Assembly: GCF_009746625.1 (NCBI RefSeq)
Contig: NZ_VWXL01000020.1
Coordinates: forward strand, 1-64,000
Reading direction: 5' to 3'
DNA from: Caproicibacter fermentans
GTDB lineage: Bacteria > Bacillota > Clostridia > Oscillospirales > Acutalibacteraceae
Length of the DNA: 64,000 bases
The translations under genes were made by a program, and so were the position numbers. This document shows positions 25,850 through 35,386 of the stretch, one piece after another (positions within the stretch are counted from its first letter, which is position 1; each line of letters starts with the position of its first letter). The notes under the pieces were generated by a model that worked only from the letters and a program-made list of their open reading frames with translations, did not search any database and was not told the origin of the DNA.

Positions 25850-27202
25850 TCATTCCTTGCCGTCAGCCTTTTTCCTCTTTGCAAATACAACTGGAATCAC
25901 GAAAAGAATCATTAAGAAAACAGAGATGATCCAGAATTTGTTGATGACGCTGAAATTATAAACGGCAATCCCGTTCACAACTCTTTTGCTGATGTCCATC
26001 AGGCGGCCATTTACAATTTCCTGGCCCGTAGCTCCCAAATATGAAAGCAGACCGACCATTCCCATCGCTGCGCCGGTAGCCTTTTGTGAAACAAGGTCAA
26101 CAGCAAGCATACCGCCGAGAAACGAGAGTTCTATGCCGAGACCGAATCCATAGATTGCCGTAAATACCATGCACAAAGCGCGATTGTAAGAAAACGTACA
26201 GAAACCGATAATTCCCGCCAGCATCACGATGCCGAACACAATGGATGTTGTTGCATGACGGGATTTGAAAATTCTGTCTGAAATAATTCCGGAGCAGGCA
26301 GACCCCAATCCGCCCGTCACGGAACTGATTGCCAGTATGCTGCCTGCAACGCCGACGCTGTATTTGCATTGTTCCTGCAGAAAAATGACGCCCCAGTTGT
26401 CGATGGAATATCTTGCGACCCCGAGGAAGATGGCACTCAGCGCGACACACCAGACGAACGGATTTTTAAGAGCTTCAAATTGCGCTTTTCCCGTGGACTT
26501 CGCTTTCTCAACCTTTGCCGTCTCGACATCGCCGTCATATTCATTGGCCGGCGGCAGTCCGTAGGTTTCCGGACGGTCGCTCATAAAGATATACATCAGC
26601 AGCGCGACCAGAATACAGAAGAAACCGGGTGCAAAGAAGCCGCTTCGCCAGCCAAATCGGGCTACGATGGCAGCCGTACCGACATATGTAAGCCCTTCGC
26701 CCAAATAGTGTGCGATTCCGCAAACCCCGTACCAGGTTGCCAGTTTGCGTTTGCCGAACCACTGCGACAGAGACACCGTCCACGGAGCGGAGCCCATGGA
26801 CTGAAAAAAACCATTCATAAGCCAAAGAAAGAAGAAAAGAGTAAAATTGATTGAAGAAAATCCGAAAATGATGTTCATGATTGCTGCGCCCAGCAGTCCG
26901 AGAGGTACAATTTTCTTAATATTGCACCTGTCGCCCATGAAACCGTTAAAGCATTTTCCGAACGCATACGCTATGGTAAGAGCGGCTCCGATCATTCCAA
27001 GCTGTGTAGCTGTCATTCCCTCGGCCAGCAAGGGCTTTTTTGCAACGGACAAGGGCAGCTTTACAACATAATACATGCCGTATCCGAAAATAATGGACGC
27101 GATGTCCTCGATTCGATGCTTCTTGTACTCCTTTTTGATGACGGTCCGGTCGGTGATCCTAGGTTGATCGGGGCCTGTCAAAAACCAATTCAAAACACTC
27201 AT
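25850..27202 (-). CDS. organophosphate:phosphate antiporter family transporter (UhpT/GlpT/UhpC-like MFS)
   Basis: Major facilitator of 450 residues with about twelve hydrophobic segments. The segments YGMYYVVKLPLSVAKKPL, AYAFGKCFNGFMGDR and GSAPWTVSLSQWFGKRKLATWYG match the OPA branch that exchanges phosphorylated sugars or glycerol-3-phosphate for phosphate, including the signature around the G-D-R loop. The ATG at 27202 has GGGAGG upstream; a TTG start six residues earlier is less likely. It lies between iolE and the large phosphoesterase in the iol operon, and no IolT/IolF-type inositol transporter is found in the window. Uptake of an inositol monophosphate or glycerophosphoinositol is inferred. 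A UhpC-like sensor role is less likely. Confidence 0.85.
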   Translation of the reverse strand: MSVLNWFLTGPDQPRITDRTVIKKEYKKHRIEDIASIIFGYGMYYVVKLPLSVAKKPLLAEGMTATQLGMIGAALTIAYAFGKCFNGFMGDRCNIKKIVPLGLLGAAIMNIIFGFSSINFTLFFFLWLMNGFFQSMGSAPWTVSLSQWFGKRKLATWYGVCGIAHYLGEGLTYVGTAAIVARFGWRSGFFAPGFFCILVALLMYIFMSDRPETYGLPPANEYDGDVETAKVEKAKSTGKAQFEALKNPFVWCVALSAIFLGVARYSIDNWGVIFLQEQCKYSVGVAGSILAISSVTGGLGSACSGIISDRIFKSRHATTSIVFGIVMLAGIIGFCTFSYNRALCMVFTAIYGFGLGIELSFLGGMLAVDLVSQKATGAAMGMVGLLSYLGATGQEIVNGRLMDISKRVVNGIAVYNFSVINKFWIISVFLMILFVIPVVFAKRKKADGKE

Positions 27203-27443
27203 TCCAATCCATCCTCCCAAAATAACATAAAACTCTCTCCCAATCCTGCATCTTTCAAATCAATACAAACCTCACAGGGGCAAAAGACAAACCCAGTCCC
27301 TTTCCATTTAATTCTATGACTCCGCCGAAGCCCCCGGGCCCCTCATTTTGCCGCAAATCCTCGGGCCCCCTTTCATTTGTCCGCGACAGCAATCAGGGCT
27401 TATAGCCGGGAGGCCAAAGCCCGGCATCTAAAATGTCCTTTCT

Positions 27444-28337
27444 TTAAATTCCCGCGGCCGCCCGAAGGTAAGCGCGCGCTCTTTTTGCGTACTCAAACGG
27501 ATTTGCTTTCGCAGGATCCTGTTCGGCTTCCACCACAACCCAGCCTTCATATCCGCGGCCGCCCAGAATCTCGAAAATCGGTTTGAAATCGACATCGCCG
27601 TCTCCCGGGACCGTAAACGTTCCTCCGCGCACGCCGTCCAGAAAGCTGAGACGCTTCGCCTTGGCCTCGGCGGCCACGCTGCTCCTCAGATCCTTCAGAT
27701 GCACGTGACCGACACGGGAAACATATCGGTTCAGAATTTTTTCGGGGTCGATTCCGCAAAAGCTCAGGTGGCCGGAATCAAACAAAAGATAAACCATGTC
27801 CGGATCGGTATGCGCCATCAGGCGGTCGATTTCCTTTTCGTCCTGGACAACGGTGCCCATGTGATGATGGAAAGTCAGCTTCATCTGTCTGTCGTTCGCA
27901 ATTTTTCCAAGACGGTTCAGTCCTTCGCACAGCAGATTCCACTCTCGGTCGTCCATTACATGCTTGCCTTCAAAAATCGGCTGCTTTTTCCCCTGAATGC
28001 TGTAGCTCTGCTCTGAGACGCCGATAACCCTCGCGCCGAGGTATTTCAGGGTATCCAGCTTTTCCTCAAACGGTCCGGCCGTTTCCTCAAAGGGTCTGGA
28101 GATCAGGAAAGTCGAAAACCATTGGTTGCAGACGGTCAGTCCTCTGAGATCCAAAGCCCTTTTCAGGACCTCCCGGTCCGCGGGAAATTTGTTGCCGATT
28201 TCACACCCCGCATAACCCGCCAGCGCCATTTCGCTGACACATTGCTCAAAGGTGTTCTCCTTCCCCAGATCCGGCATGTCGTCGTTGGTCCAGCCGATCG
28301 GCGCAATTCCAAGAGAGACTTTTTTACTGTCAAGCAT
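27444..28337 (-). CDS. iolE: inosose dehydratase
   Basis: Converts 2-keto-myo-inositol (scyllo-inosose) to 3D-(3,5/4)-trihydroxycyclohexane-1,2-dione. The 297-residue TIM-barrel protein belongs to the xylose isomerase-like family and has IolE signatures: GIAPIGWTNDDMPDLG at the N-terminus, GCEIGNKFP, FHHHMGTVVQ, LLFDSGHLSF, GHVHLKDLR, and a C-terminal VVVEAEQDP. The ATG at 28337 follows GGGGAGG by nine bases; an ATG three codons earlier would sit against the ribosome site. It follows iolD by 16 bases. A hairpin (GCCGGG/CCCGGC, 27405-27425) lies between it and the transporter gene without a T-run. Confidence 0.95.
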   Translation of the reverse strand: MLDSKKVSLGIAPIGWTNDDMPDLGKENTFEQCVSEMALAGYAGCEIGNKFPADREVLKRALDLRGLTVCNQWFSTFLISRPFEETAGPFEEKLDTLKYLGARVIGVSEQSYSIQGKKQPIFEGKHVMDDREWNLLCEGLNRLGKIANDRQMKLTFHHHMGTVVQDEKEIDRLMAHTDPDMVYLLFDSGHLSFCGIDPEKILNRYVSRVGHVHLKDLRSSVAAEAKAKRLSFLDGVRGGTFTVPGDGDVDFKPIFEILGGRGYEGWVVVEAEQDPAKANPFEYAKRARAYLRAAAGI

Positions 28338-28353
28338 ACGAAGCATCCTCCCC

Positions 28354-30285
28354 TTAATATTTTCTGGCCTGAGCACGGTGCGCTTCCTTGTTCTCGAAAG
28401 CCTCCCGCTCAGCCTCGTTTTCCGCCGTGCTTGCCAAGCCCACATGCCACCAGGACAGATAGTCGTGAGTCATGGTCTTCGGCAGAACCTTAAGGTCGAT
28501 CAACGTGGAAACATTCTGCTTTTTGCTGTCCTCAAGCGCTTCCTCGAGTTCATCCATGTTCCGCACCGAATAGGTCTTCGCCCCGTATCCGGCCGCCACG
28601 GCGGCATAGTTCACGGGAATAAGAGCTCCCGTCAGCCCTCCGGTCCCCGAATCACGGAACCGGAACTCCGTGCCCAGGTTTCCGACGCCGTTCGACATCT
28701 GAAGATTGTTGATGCAGCCGAACGAGGCGTTGTCAAACAGCAGAACATTGATTTTTTGATGCTCCTGGATTGAGGTAAGAAGCTCCGTGTGCAGCATCAG
28801 GAAGCTGCCGTCCCCCGCCACCGCGTAAACCTCGCGGTCCGGACGGGCCAGCTTTGCGCCGAGCGCCCCGGCAATTTCATATCCCATGCAGGAATATCCG
28901 TACTCCATGTTGTAGGAGTCGCGCGCATCCGTCGTCCACATTCTCTGCAGGTCGCCCGGCAGGCTTCCCGAAGCGCCCACAAGGATCGCGTCCTCCGCAA
29001 TGTGCTTCCTCACCGCGCAGATGGCGGCGGTCTGGGTCAGGGCGCAGCCCGTCATCTTTGCAAATTCCTCCATGCTTCCGGGATTGCGCGCCGCTATCAT
29101 CGGCTGAAAGTCCTTGCGGCAGCTGTAAGAACCGAGCTTTTTCATTTCCTCGTTCCATTCGGTTTTCGCTACGGAAATTTCGTTGCCGTACGAGGATCGG
29201 TATTTTCTTTCAGACAGGAGCTTTGTCAATTCCTCCAACGCGGCCTTCGCGTCGCCGACCGCCTTGACGGCGTCCATTTTGTACGCGTGGAAACGGGAAA
29301 CATTGATGGAGGCCACTTTGACCTCCGGGTTCCGGAAAAGCCATTTCGACGAGGTCGTAAAATCCGACAGCCGGGATCCCACGGCAAGGATCAGGTCTGC
29401 CTCCCAGGCGATCGAATTGGCCGCCAGGTTCCCGGTGACGCCGACGCCTCCCAGGCAGAGCGGCGAACTGGACCTGCAGGCACTCTTGCCGGCCTGTGTC
29501 TCGGCAAACGGGATGTTGAACCGTTCGCAGAAATTTTCCAGAGTTTCCCCCGCCTCGGAGTATTTGACTCCCCCGCCGCAGATGACCAGCGGTCTTTTAC
29601 TGTTCATCAGGGCCGAAGCCACATCCTCCAGTTCCTCACGGGCGGGGGACTGCCTGACGATGCGGTGGACTCTTTTCCGAAGGAAATAATCCGGATAATC
29701 ATAGCTTTCGCCCTGCACATCCTGCGGGACGGCGACGCACACCGCACCCGCCTCAGCGGGATCCGTCAAAACGCGCATGGCATTGATCATAGCCGTCATC
29801 AGCTGTTCAGGGCGCTCCACCCTGTCCCAGTATTTGCAGACGGGTTTGAAGGCGTCGTTTGTTGTTGTCTGAAGGCTGTTGGGCTGTTCCACCTGCTGCA
29901 GGACCGGATCCGGCTGCCGAATGGCAAAGGTATCGCCCGGCAGCACCAGCAGCGGGATATTGTTTACGGTCGCGCAGGCGGCAGCCGTGATCATGTTCGC
30001 CGCGCCGGGGCCGATGGAGGACGCGCAGGCTATGATTTTCCTGCGTTTATTCTGCTTCGCAAACGAGGCGGCCATATGTGCCATTCCCTGCTCGTTTTTC
30101 CCCTGAAATACCTTCAGCCCGCCGGGGTTTTCGTCCAGCGCCTGACCGAGGCCGACGACGATTCCGTGGCCGAAAATCGCGGCAACGCCCTCCACAAATT
30201 TGGTTTCACAGCCGTCCATGCAGACATACTGATTATCCAGAAAGCGCACAAGCGCCTGAGCCATTGTCATTCTTACCGTTCCCAT
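28354..30285 (-). CDS. iolD: 3D-(3,5/4)-trihydroxycyclohexane-1,2-dione acylhydrolase
   Basis: ThDP-dependent ring-opening enzyme of inositol catabolism, yielding 5-deoxy-D-glucuronate. The 643-residue protein has the acetohydroxyacid-synthase-like three-domain order: an N-terminal pyrimidine-binding domain with the family segment [14 protein letters not shown], a central domain with [11 protein letters not shown], and a C-terminal ThDP domain with the [12 protein letters not shown]...NVLLFDN motif. Length fits IolD. The start is the ATG at 30285 ([19 protein letters not shown]), preceded by AGGAAGCAGGA; the longer frame overlaps iolC and lacks homology. It is between iolC and iolE. Confidence 0.96.
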   Translation of the reverse strand: MGTVRMTMAQALVRFLDNQYVCMDGCETKFVEGVAAIFGHGIVVGLGQALDENPGGLKVFQGKNEQGMAHMAASFAKQNKRRKIIACASSIGPGAANMITAAACATVNNIPLLVLPGDTFAIRQPDPVLQQVEQPNSLQTTTNDAFKPVCKYWDRVERPEQLMTAMINAMRVLTDPAEAGAVCVAVPQDVQGESYDYPDYFLRKRVHRIVRQSPAREELEDVASALMNSKRPLVICGGGVKYSEAGETLENFCERFNIPFAETQAGKSACRSSSPLCLGGVGVTGNLAANSIAWEADLILAVGSRLSDFTTSSKWLFRNPEVKVASINVSRFHAYKMDAVKAVGDAKAALEELTKLLSERKYRSSYGNEISVAKTEWNEEMKKLGSYSCRKDFQPMIAARNPGSMEEFAKMTGCALTQTAAICAVRKHIAEDAILVGASGSLPGDLQRMWTTDARDSYNMEYGYSCMGYEIAGALGAKLARPDREVYAVAGDGSFLMLHTELLTSIQEHQKINVLLFDNASFGCINNLQMSNGVGNLGTEFRFRDSGTGGLTGALIPVNYAAVAAGYGAKTYSVRNMDELEEALEDSKKQNVSTLIDLKVLPKTMTHDYLSWWHVGLASTAENEAEREAFENKEAHRAQARKY

Positions 30286-30326
30286 ATTCCTGCTTCCTTT
30301 CCGAAGATCCATGACCCGATAATAAG

Positions 30327-31343
30327 TCAAACCCTGGCTACCAGTTCCCCGTACCTCTGCTTGCATTCGTCGATGTAATTTTTGATATCCCCGACGCCCG
30401 GCATACTGTCCGCGCAGGAGTGGCTGGCAACCAGAAGGGAAGCCGAAGCACTGCCGAATTCCAGGCAGTCGATGACGTCCCATCCCTCCAGGAGTCCGTA
30501 AAGAAACGCGGAAGCGTATCCGTCGCCACCGCCAAAGCCCTTCAGCTTCTTGATGGGGAAGGGCCTGATGCTGAAATTCTGCCCGTCGTTGGTATAGGCT
30601 GTGGAGCCCTCTTTTCCGTGCTTGATGACGACTATTTTGGCGCCGCGGCCATGCCAGTAGGAGGCCGTCTCCCGGTCGTCCATCCCCGGACGAATCAACT
30701 GCCCGGCGAGGTCGTATTCCTCCCTGGAGCCCAGAATCACATCCGCCTGCCCGGCCGCGATCCCGTAGTAAACGCCGATTTCATCCTTCGATTTCCAGTT
30801 GTATTCCCGGTAGTCGATATCGAAGATGACGGGGGTGCCCGTCTTTCGAGCAAGGAAAAGAACCTTCAGCGCCGCTTCCCGGGAGGGGCTCTCCGAAAGT
30901 GCGGTGCCGGAAATCAAAACCGCTTTGCTGCCGCTTATGTATTCCTCGTCGATATCCGAAACGCCGAGCTGTAGATCCGCGGCCCGGTTGCGGTACATCA
31001 GGATGCTGCTTTCCTGCTCGCTTAATATCTCCGTAAAGGTCAGTCCGATTTTCTCCCCGTGCTCACAGCGGCGGATTCGGGAGGTATCGATCCCCTCCCG
31101 CCTGAAGTAGTCCGTTACATAATCTCCGAAGCGATCGTCCGAAACACGCGCGAAAAATCCGCATTTTTTCCCGAGACGGGCAAGACCGACCGCAATATTC
31201 GCGGGCGAACCTCCCAGATATTTCTTGAACGTCGTGCTTTCCTCAAGCGTTCTGTAATAATCCACGGGGTTGAGATCAATGGTAATTCTTCCGACAAGCG
31301 TCAGATCGTACGGTCGTTTTTCATCAAATTGAATATACTTCAT
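30327..31343 (-). CDS. iolC: 5-dehydro-2-deoxygluconokinase
   Basis: PfkB-family kinase that phosphorylates 2-deoxy-5-keto-D-gluconate to the 6-phosphate. The 338 residues show the N-terminal [17 protein letters not shown], the PfkB signature [17 protein letters not shown] near residue 45, and the second signature with the catalytic base in [19 protein letters not shown] near residue 285. It lies 41 bases upstream of iolD and 21 bases after iolJ. A GAGGAG sequence is fifteen bases from the ATG, which is a long spacing. Homology and context are both consistent with IolC. Confidence 0.95.
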   Translation of the reverse strand: MKYIQFDEKRPYDLTLVGRITIDLNPVDYYRTLEESTTFKKYLGGSPANIAVGLARLGKKCGFFARVSDDRFGDYVTDYFRREGIDTSRIRRCEHGEKIGLTFTEILSEQESSILMYRNRAADLQLGVSDIDEEYISGSKAVLISGTALSESPSREAALKVLFLARKTGTPVIFDIDYREYNWKSKDEIGVYYGIAAGQADVILGSREEYDLAGQLIRPGMDDRETASYWHGRGAKIVVIKHGKEGSTAYTNDGQNFSIRPFPIKKLKGFGGGDGYASAFLYGLLEGWDVIDCLEFGSASASLLVASHSCADSMPGVGDIKNYIDECKQRYGELVARV

Positions 31344-31364
31344 TTTTTCGATTCCACTCCTCGC

Positions 31365-32222
31365 TCACTCTATTTCATTTAGGGGCATCCGATTGTTGAA
31401 AATCAGGATGTGTTTCCTGACACTGTCGTACATCCCCCGAACCATGGCTTCGTTCAGTTCAAAATAATTGTGTTTTCCGCCCGTGCGCAGATACCGCTCA
31501 GACGCCAGGGTGACGGAGTCGAAGTTTGCCGTCGCGATATTGATCTTGCGGATTCCGAGATTTACGCCCTTCCGGAAATCGGCCGCGCTGATCCCCGACC
31601 CGCCGTGCAGTACAAGCGGGATCTGAACCCTTTTATGTATTTCCTCCAAAACGTCGAACCGCAGCTTTGGAATGCCCGCGTAGTGCCCGTGCGCGTTTCC
31701 GATTGAAACAGCCAGCGCGTCTACCTTCGTTTTTTCGGCGAACGCCTTCGCCCGGTCGGGATCCGTGCAAATGATTTTTTCATTTGTGCTGTTGTCTTCG
31801 CTTCCTCCGACGACGCCAAGCTCCGCTTCAACATCCGCTCCGGCATTTCTCGACATCCGCACGACTTCGGCGGTTGCTTCCACGTTCCTTTCATCATCGA
31901 ACCGGGAACCGTCAAACATAACCGAAGTAAAATTTAAATCGAGCGCCTGCTTTACGGTATCCGGCGTCAGGCCATGGTCCAGGTGGACCGCGATCCTGAC
32001 CTGCGCCTTCTCAGCCGCCTGAAGCATCAAGGGACCCATCAGATGCAGCGGGGAATGCTTTAACCTCACCTGAGCAATCTGCAGTATGATCGGCGTATCC
32101 AACTCTTCGGCCGCCCGGACCGCTCCAATCACCATTTCCATATTTCCAACGCTGAAAGCCCCTACGGCCCTGTTCTCGGCCGACGCCTCATTCATTAACT
32201 CTTTCATGTGGCATACAGGCAT
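31365..32222 (-). CDS. iolJ: 6-phospho-5-dehydro-2-deoxy-D-gluconate aldolase (class II)
   Basis: Zinc aldolase of the fructose-bisphosphate aldolase class II family, 285 residues. Metal-binding HLDHG is near residue 80, and HGGSGIS near 205. In this operon it would cleave the phosphorylated deoxyketogluconate to malonate semialdehyde and dihydroxyacetone phosphate. The ATG at 32222 has AAGGAG upstream, and MPVCHMKELMNEA matches the family N-terminus; the longer frame adds 22 residues of upstream sequence. It is the promoter-proximal gene of the minus-strand iol operon. A fructose- or tagatose-bisphosphate specificity is the alternative. Confidence 0.92.
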   Translation of the reverse strand: MPVCHMKELMNEASAENRAVGAFSVGNMEMVIGAVRAAEELDTPIILQIAQVRLKHSPLHLMGPLMLQAAEKAQVRIAVHLDHGLTPDTVKQALDLNFTSVMFDGSRFDDERNVEATAEVVRMSRNAGADVEAELGVVGGSEDNSTNEKIICTDPDRAKAFAEKTKVDALAVSIGNAHGHYAGIPKLRFDVLEEIHKRVQIPLVLHGGSGISAADFRKGVNLGIRKINIATANFDSVTLASERYLRTGGKHNYFELNEAMVRGMYDSVRKHILIFNNRMPLNEIE

Positions 32223-32498
32223 ATTGCTCCTTCTTTCCCAATGCATTTTGAATAAATTATGGCAATATGTTACCACCAATGCATTCACTTTTCAATAGTT
32301 TTATTGATAAATTTGGGTCAACTTTCCTTTTTATTGGAAATGACTAAATTGTCAAAATTAATTATGCATAACGACGAATTTATGTATCTAGTGCACATTT
32401 GCCTCTATTATAAGCCATAGATTACAAGAATATTTCCCGTTTCACAGCCTCAGTATGAATACCCAAAAGACGTTGTGTGATTATTTATTGGACATATC
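32223..32498. promoter_or_regulatory. divergent iolJ / deoR promoter region
   Basis: No gene is seen in the 360 bases between iolJ and the DeoR-type regulator. For the iol operon the minus strand has TTGACA near 32350 and TTGACC near 32320, each followed by A/T-rich sequence, so the exact promoter is uncertain. The 12-base element TTTATTGGAAAT is at 32330-32341 and its relative TTTATTGGACAT at 32484-32495. Both resemble a copy in the iolA promoter and are proposed operators. Confidence 0.5.
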
Positions 32499-32527
32499 TT
32501 GAAAAAATTGAAAATATTTATTATAAT
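32499..32527 (+). promoter_or_regulatory. promoter of the DeoR-family regulator gene
   Basis: TTGAAA at 32499-32504 and TATAAT at 32522-32527 are separated by exactly 17 bases. The proposed operator TTTATTGGACAT lies immediately upstream, consistent with autoregulation. Confidence 0.75.
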
Positions 32528-32582
32528 GAGGAATGAATTTCGGATCAATTAGGCCAACTACAAAAAGGAATGAGGAAACGTC

Positions 32583-33341
32583 ATGCGCTCGCAAAGGATT
32601 GAAGAAATAAGAAAATATATCTATGAGAACAAGACGGTGACACTGGACGACATCTGCGAAACTTTTCAGGTCTCCAAAAGCACGCTCCGCAGAGATCTCA
32701 GCGCAATATTGCAGTCCAGCGATATCAAAAAAATATACGGCGGAGTGACCGCACTGCCCAAGAAGGGGCTTGTTTCTTTTGAGGAGAGAAATATCTCGAA
32801 TTTGGAAGCCAAGCGCAGGATTGCGGCGGCTGCGGCGGCTCTGATACAGGAGAACGACATCATATTTATCGATTCCGGAACCACCACGCTGCCGATTATC
32901 GACTATATCAAGGAGAAAAGAAACATTACCGTTCTGACCAACAATGTGGAAATCATCCTGCACGCGATTCCCTACGAGAATATCAACATCATCTCCCTGT
33001 CCGGAACCCTCAGCCGAAAAACCCTTTCCTTTACAGGAGCCAGCGCCGTGCAGGTGCTGCAAAACTACAACATCAGCAAGGCCTTTATGGCTACTACCGG
33101 ATTTTCCATTGAAAACGGGGTCACGAATTCATCCCCCTTAGAATCGGATATCAAGCGAGCCGTGGTGCAGCGTAGTCAAAAAGTCCATCTGCTTGCGGAC
33201 AGCAGCAAATGCAATATCGTCTCGCTGATTACCTATTGCGGCCTGGATAAAATCAATACCCTGGTGACGGATGCATCTCCCTCAAAAGAAATCTGCAATT
33301 TTGTCTATAATAACGGGAATGAAATCCTGGTCGCAAAATAA
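32583..33341 (+). CDS. iolR: DeoR-family regulator, probable IolR
   Basis: 252-residue DeoR/GlpR-type repressor. The N-terminal winged helix-turn-helix is clear (RSQRIEEIRKYIYENKTVTLDDICETFQVSKSTLRRDL, key region 2-40), followed by the sugar-phosphate sensor domain with IFIDSGTTTLPII and KVHLLADSSKCN. It is transcribed away from the iol operon and towards iolA, the position and family of Bacillus IolR, whose inducer is 2-deoxy-5-keto-gluconate-6-phosphate. GAGGA lies seven bases upstream of the ATG. The name rests on context and family rather than close identity. Confidence 0.88.
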   Translation: MRSQRIEEIRKYIYENKTVTLDDICETFQVSKSTLRRDLSAILQSSDIKKIYGGVTALPKKGLVSFEERNISNLEAKRRIAAAAAALIQENDIIFIDSGTTTLPIIDYIKEKRNITVLTNNVEIILHAIPYENINIISLSGTLSRKTLSFTGASAVQVLQNYNISKAFMATTGFSIENGVTNSSPLESDIKRAVVQRSQKVHLLADSSKCNIVSLITYCGLDKINTLVTDASPSKEICNFVYNNGNEILVAK

Positions 33342-33349
33342 ACTGCCAT

Positions 33350-33414
33350 AAATCGCCGCGTCCGGCGATTTAACGCCATCGGCCTTTCCGGTTTTAGAAC
33401 AAGCCGGAAGGGCC
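33350..33414 (+). terminator. paired hairpins after the DeoR gene
   Basis: Two stems follow the regulator stop: AAATCGCCG/CGGCGATTT (33350-33371) and GGCCTTTCCGG/CCGGAAGGGCC (33381-33414). Neither has a strong T-run, so termination is probable but partial. The rest of the 355-base gap to iolA holds only the iolA promoter. Confidence 0.45.
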
Positions 33415-33553
33415 CCCGCTTTGTCTACGCTTTTCTTCCCTGCCGAGCAAACATAGTATCGAGACCGATCGATTTGTTTTAGAATCGGTTGGAAACAGGC
33501 ACATATTTTGTTAACTCTAATTCATTCTAAATTGAACAACTTTAGATAATGTG

Positions 33554-33584
33554 TTGACATTTTATTGGTAATTAGTTAAACTAA
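33554..33584 (+). promoter_or_regulatory. iolA promoter with candidate operators
   Basis: TTGACA (33554-33559) and TAAACT (33577-33582) are 17 bases apart. The spacer contains TTTATTGGTAAT (33561-33572), shared with the two other iol promoter regions. A 13-base palindrome TTAGTTAAACTAA (33572-33584) covers the -10. Both are plausible repressor sites. Confidence 0.65.
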
Positions 33585-33696
33585 CATTGTCACAACAGAT
33601 TTAACATAGCTAAAATATTTTACCGTATTTTGCAGTTTTTTCACGGCAAAAACATTTTAGCAATAAAATCATCATTACTGAAAAGGAGATAAACCT

Positions 33697-35214
33697 ATGG
33701 GTACAGTGGAGAAAAAAGGATATTGTGTCAGCGGAGAATGGAAGAAATCAAAAACTCAAAAATGGATGCAGGTCACGAATTCGAGTACCGGCGAAGTCAT
33801 GGCGGAAGTCCCCTGCTGCACGGTCGAAGAGGTCAACGAGGCCATCGCCTCCGCAGAAGCGGCTTTCCCCTCTTGGTCTAGGATGTCGCTGGCAAAACGC
33901 ACGCAGTTTATGTTTCAATGGAGAAACGTATTATTGGAGCACCTGGAGGAACTGACCCTGCTCTGTTCTAAAGAATTGGGCAAAAACCTTGACGAAGCAA
34001 AGGGAGATATTCTGAAAGCGATTGAGCCGACGGAATTTGCGTGCAGCATATCCTATTCCAGCCAGGGCTCAGCCTCGCTTCAGGTGACGACGGGTTTCGA
34101 CACGGCTACATACAGAATGCCGCTTGGCGTTGTTGCGGGCATCGTTCCGTTCAATTTTCCGGCAATGATTCCCTGGGGCTGGATGGTTCCTCTGGCGATT
34201 GCGACCGGCAATACCGTCGTGCTTAAGGCGGCGAGCTTCACGCCGCTGACATCCATGCGCATTCTGGAGCTTTTCTACAAAGAAGCCGGCTTTCCGAAAG
34301 GCGTCGTGAATCTCGTCACCTGCAGCAGAACGGAAGCTGAAATATTCCTTACGGATCCAAGAATCAGGGCCGTCACCTTTGTCGGAACGACAGATGTAGG
34401 AAAGCACATCTATTCGGTTGCCGCCGCGAACGGCAAGAGGGTGCAGGCGCAGTGCGAGGCAAAGAACCATGCGTTAATTCTGGAAGACTGCGACCTGGAG
34501 AGCACCGTAAACGCAATCATCAACTCTACGTTCGGCTGCGCGGGCATGCGTTGCATGGCGCTTCCGGTATGCGTTGTTCAAGAGAGTATCGCAGACAGAT
34601 TTGTGGCTCTGCTGAAGGAAAAGGCGCAGAAAATGACCATAGGCTGTTCTTACGATCCGGCGACAAAGCTGGGCCCCGTCGTAAACGCAAAGCATAAGCA
34701 GTCTGTCTGCAACTGGATCCAGAGAGGCGTTGAGGAAGGCGCGGAGCTGGTCCTCGACGGACGCGACATTGTCGTTCCCGGTTACGAAAACGGATTTTTC
34801 GTGGGTCCCACCATTTTCGACCATGTGAAACTGGGCATGTCGGTCGGTGAGCGTGAAATATTCGGACCCGTCACGATTGTGAAACGCGTAAAGGACTTTG
34901 ACGAAGGCCTTGCCATAATGAACGCGAATCCGCTCGCAAACGGATCCGTCATCTTTACGCAGAGCGGATATTACGCCAGAAAATTCGAATTGCTCACAGA
35001 CGGCGGCATGGTCGGTGTCAATGTAGGCATCCCGGTACCTTCAGCCTATTTCCCGTTCTCTGGAAACAAGGATTCCTTTTTCGGTGATCAGCATGTTCTG
35101 GGCCTCGACGGCATCCGCTTTTATACCCGCGCGAAGACGGTTACAAAGCATTGGTACGATGAAGCATCCAAAAACAGGCAGGTCGGAACATGGGAAGGCG
35201 TCGTGGAGCGGTAA
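33697..35214 (+). CDS. iolA: methylmalonate/malonate semialdehyde dehydrogenase (CoA-acylating)
   Basis: Converts malonate semialdehyde from IolJ, with CoA and NAD, to acetyl-CoA and CO2. The 505-residue aldehyde dehydrogenase has the NAD-binding segment VPFNFPAMIPWGWMVPLAIATGN and the KNH-type active-site preface AQCEAKNHALILED that distinguishes the MMSDH branch. The catalytic Cys lies in GCAGMRCMALP near residue 285, and the C-terminal GGMVGVNVGIPVP is present. AAAGGAG precedes the ATG. It has its own promoter downstream of the DeoR gene and its own strong terminator, separate from the rest of the iol genes. Confidence 0.93.
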   Translation: MGTVEKKGYCVSGEWKKSKTQKWMQVTNSSTGEVMAEVPCCTVEEVNEAIASAEAAFPSWSRMSLAKRTQFMFQWRNVLLEHLEELTLLCSKELGKNLDEAKGDILKAIEPTEFACSISYSSQGSASLQVTTGFDTATYRMPLGVVAGIVPFNFPAMIPWGWMVPLAIATGNTVVLKAASFTPLTSMRILELFYKEAGFPKGVVNLVTCSRTEAEIFLTDPRIRAVTFVGTTDVGKHIYSVAAANGKRVQAQCEAKNHALILEDCDLESTVNAIINSTFGCAGMRCMALPVCVVQESIADRFVALLKEKAQKMTIGCSYDPATKLGPVVNAKHKQSVCNWIQRGVEEGAELVLDGRDIVVPGYENGFFVGPTIFDHVKLGMSVGEREIFGPVTIVKRVKDFDEGLAIMNANPLANGSVIFTQSGYYARKFELLTDGGMVGVNVGIPVPSAYFPFSGNKDSFFGDQHVLGLDGIRFYTRAKTVTKHWYDEASKNRQVGTWEGVVER

Positions 35215-35255
35215 AAAGCTGAATATTCCGGAAGCGCAACGGCTTCAATAAAAGA

Positions 35256-35304
35256 AAATGCACCTTAAAACGGGTTTCAAGACCCGCTTAAGGTGCATTT
35301 TTTG
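35256..35304 (+). terminator. iolA terminator
   Basis: AAATGCACCTTAA (35256-35268) and TTAAGGTGCATTT (35288-35300) pair perfectly, with an inner GGGT/ACCC extension, and are followed by further T residues. A strong Rho-independent terminator 41 bases after the iolA stop. Confidence 0.88.
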
Positions 35305-35386
35305 AGCATTATTTTATTTAGCCTCGGAAGAACCTGAAAAGTTGCTGTGCCAAACCTAGTGCGGATTAAATACGAATTAAATGATA

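Noticed and set aside
28338-28445. Longer iolE start overlapping iolD
   Set aside because: The extension is antisense-like arginine-rich sequence inside iolD; the ATG at 28337 has the ribosome site and matches the IolE N-terminus.
28789-30378. 529-codon open frame on the plus strand
   Set aside because: It lies antisense to iolD, is arginine/histidine-rich low-similarity sequence and has no ribosome site; a shadow of high-GC codon usage.
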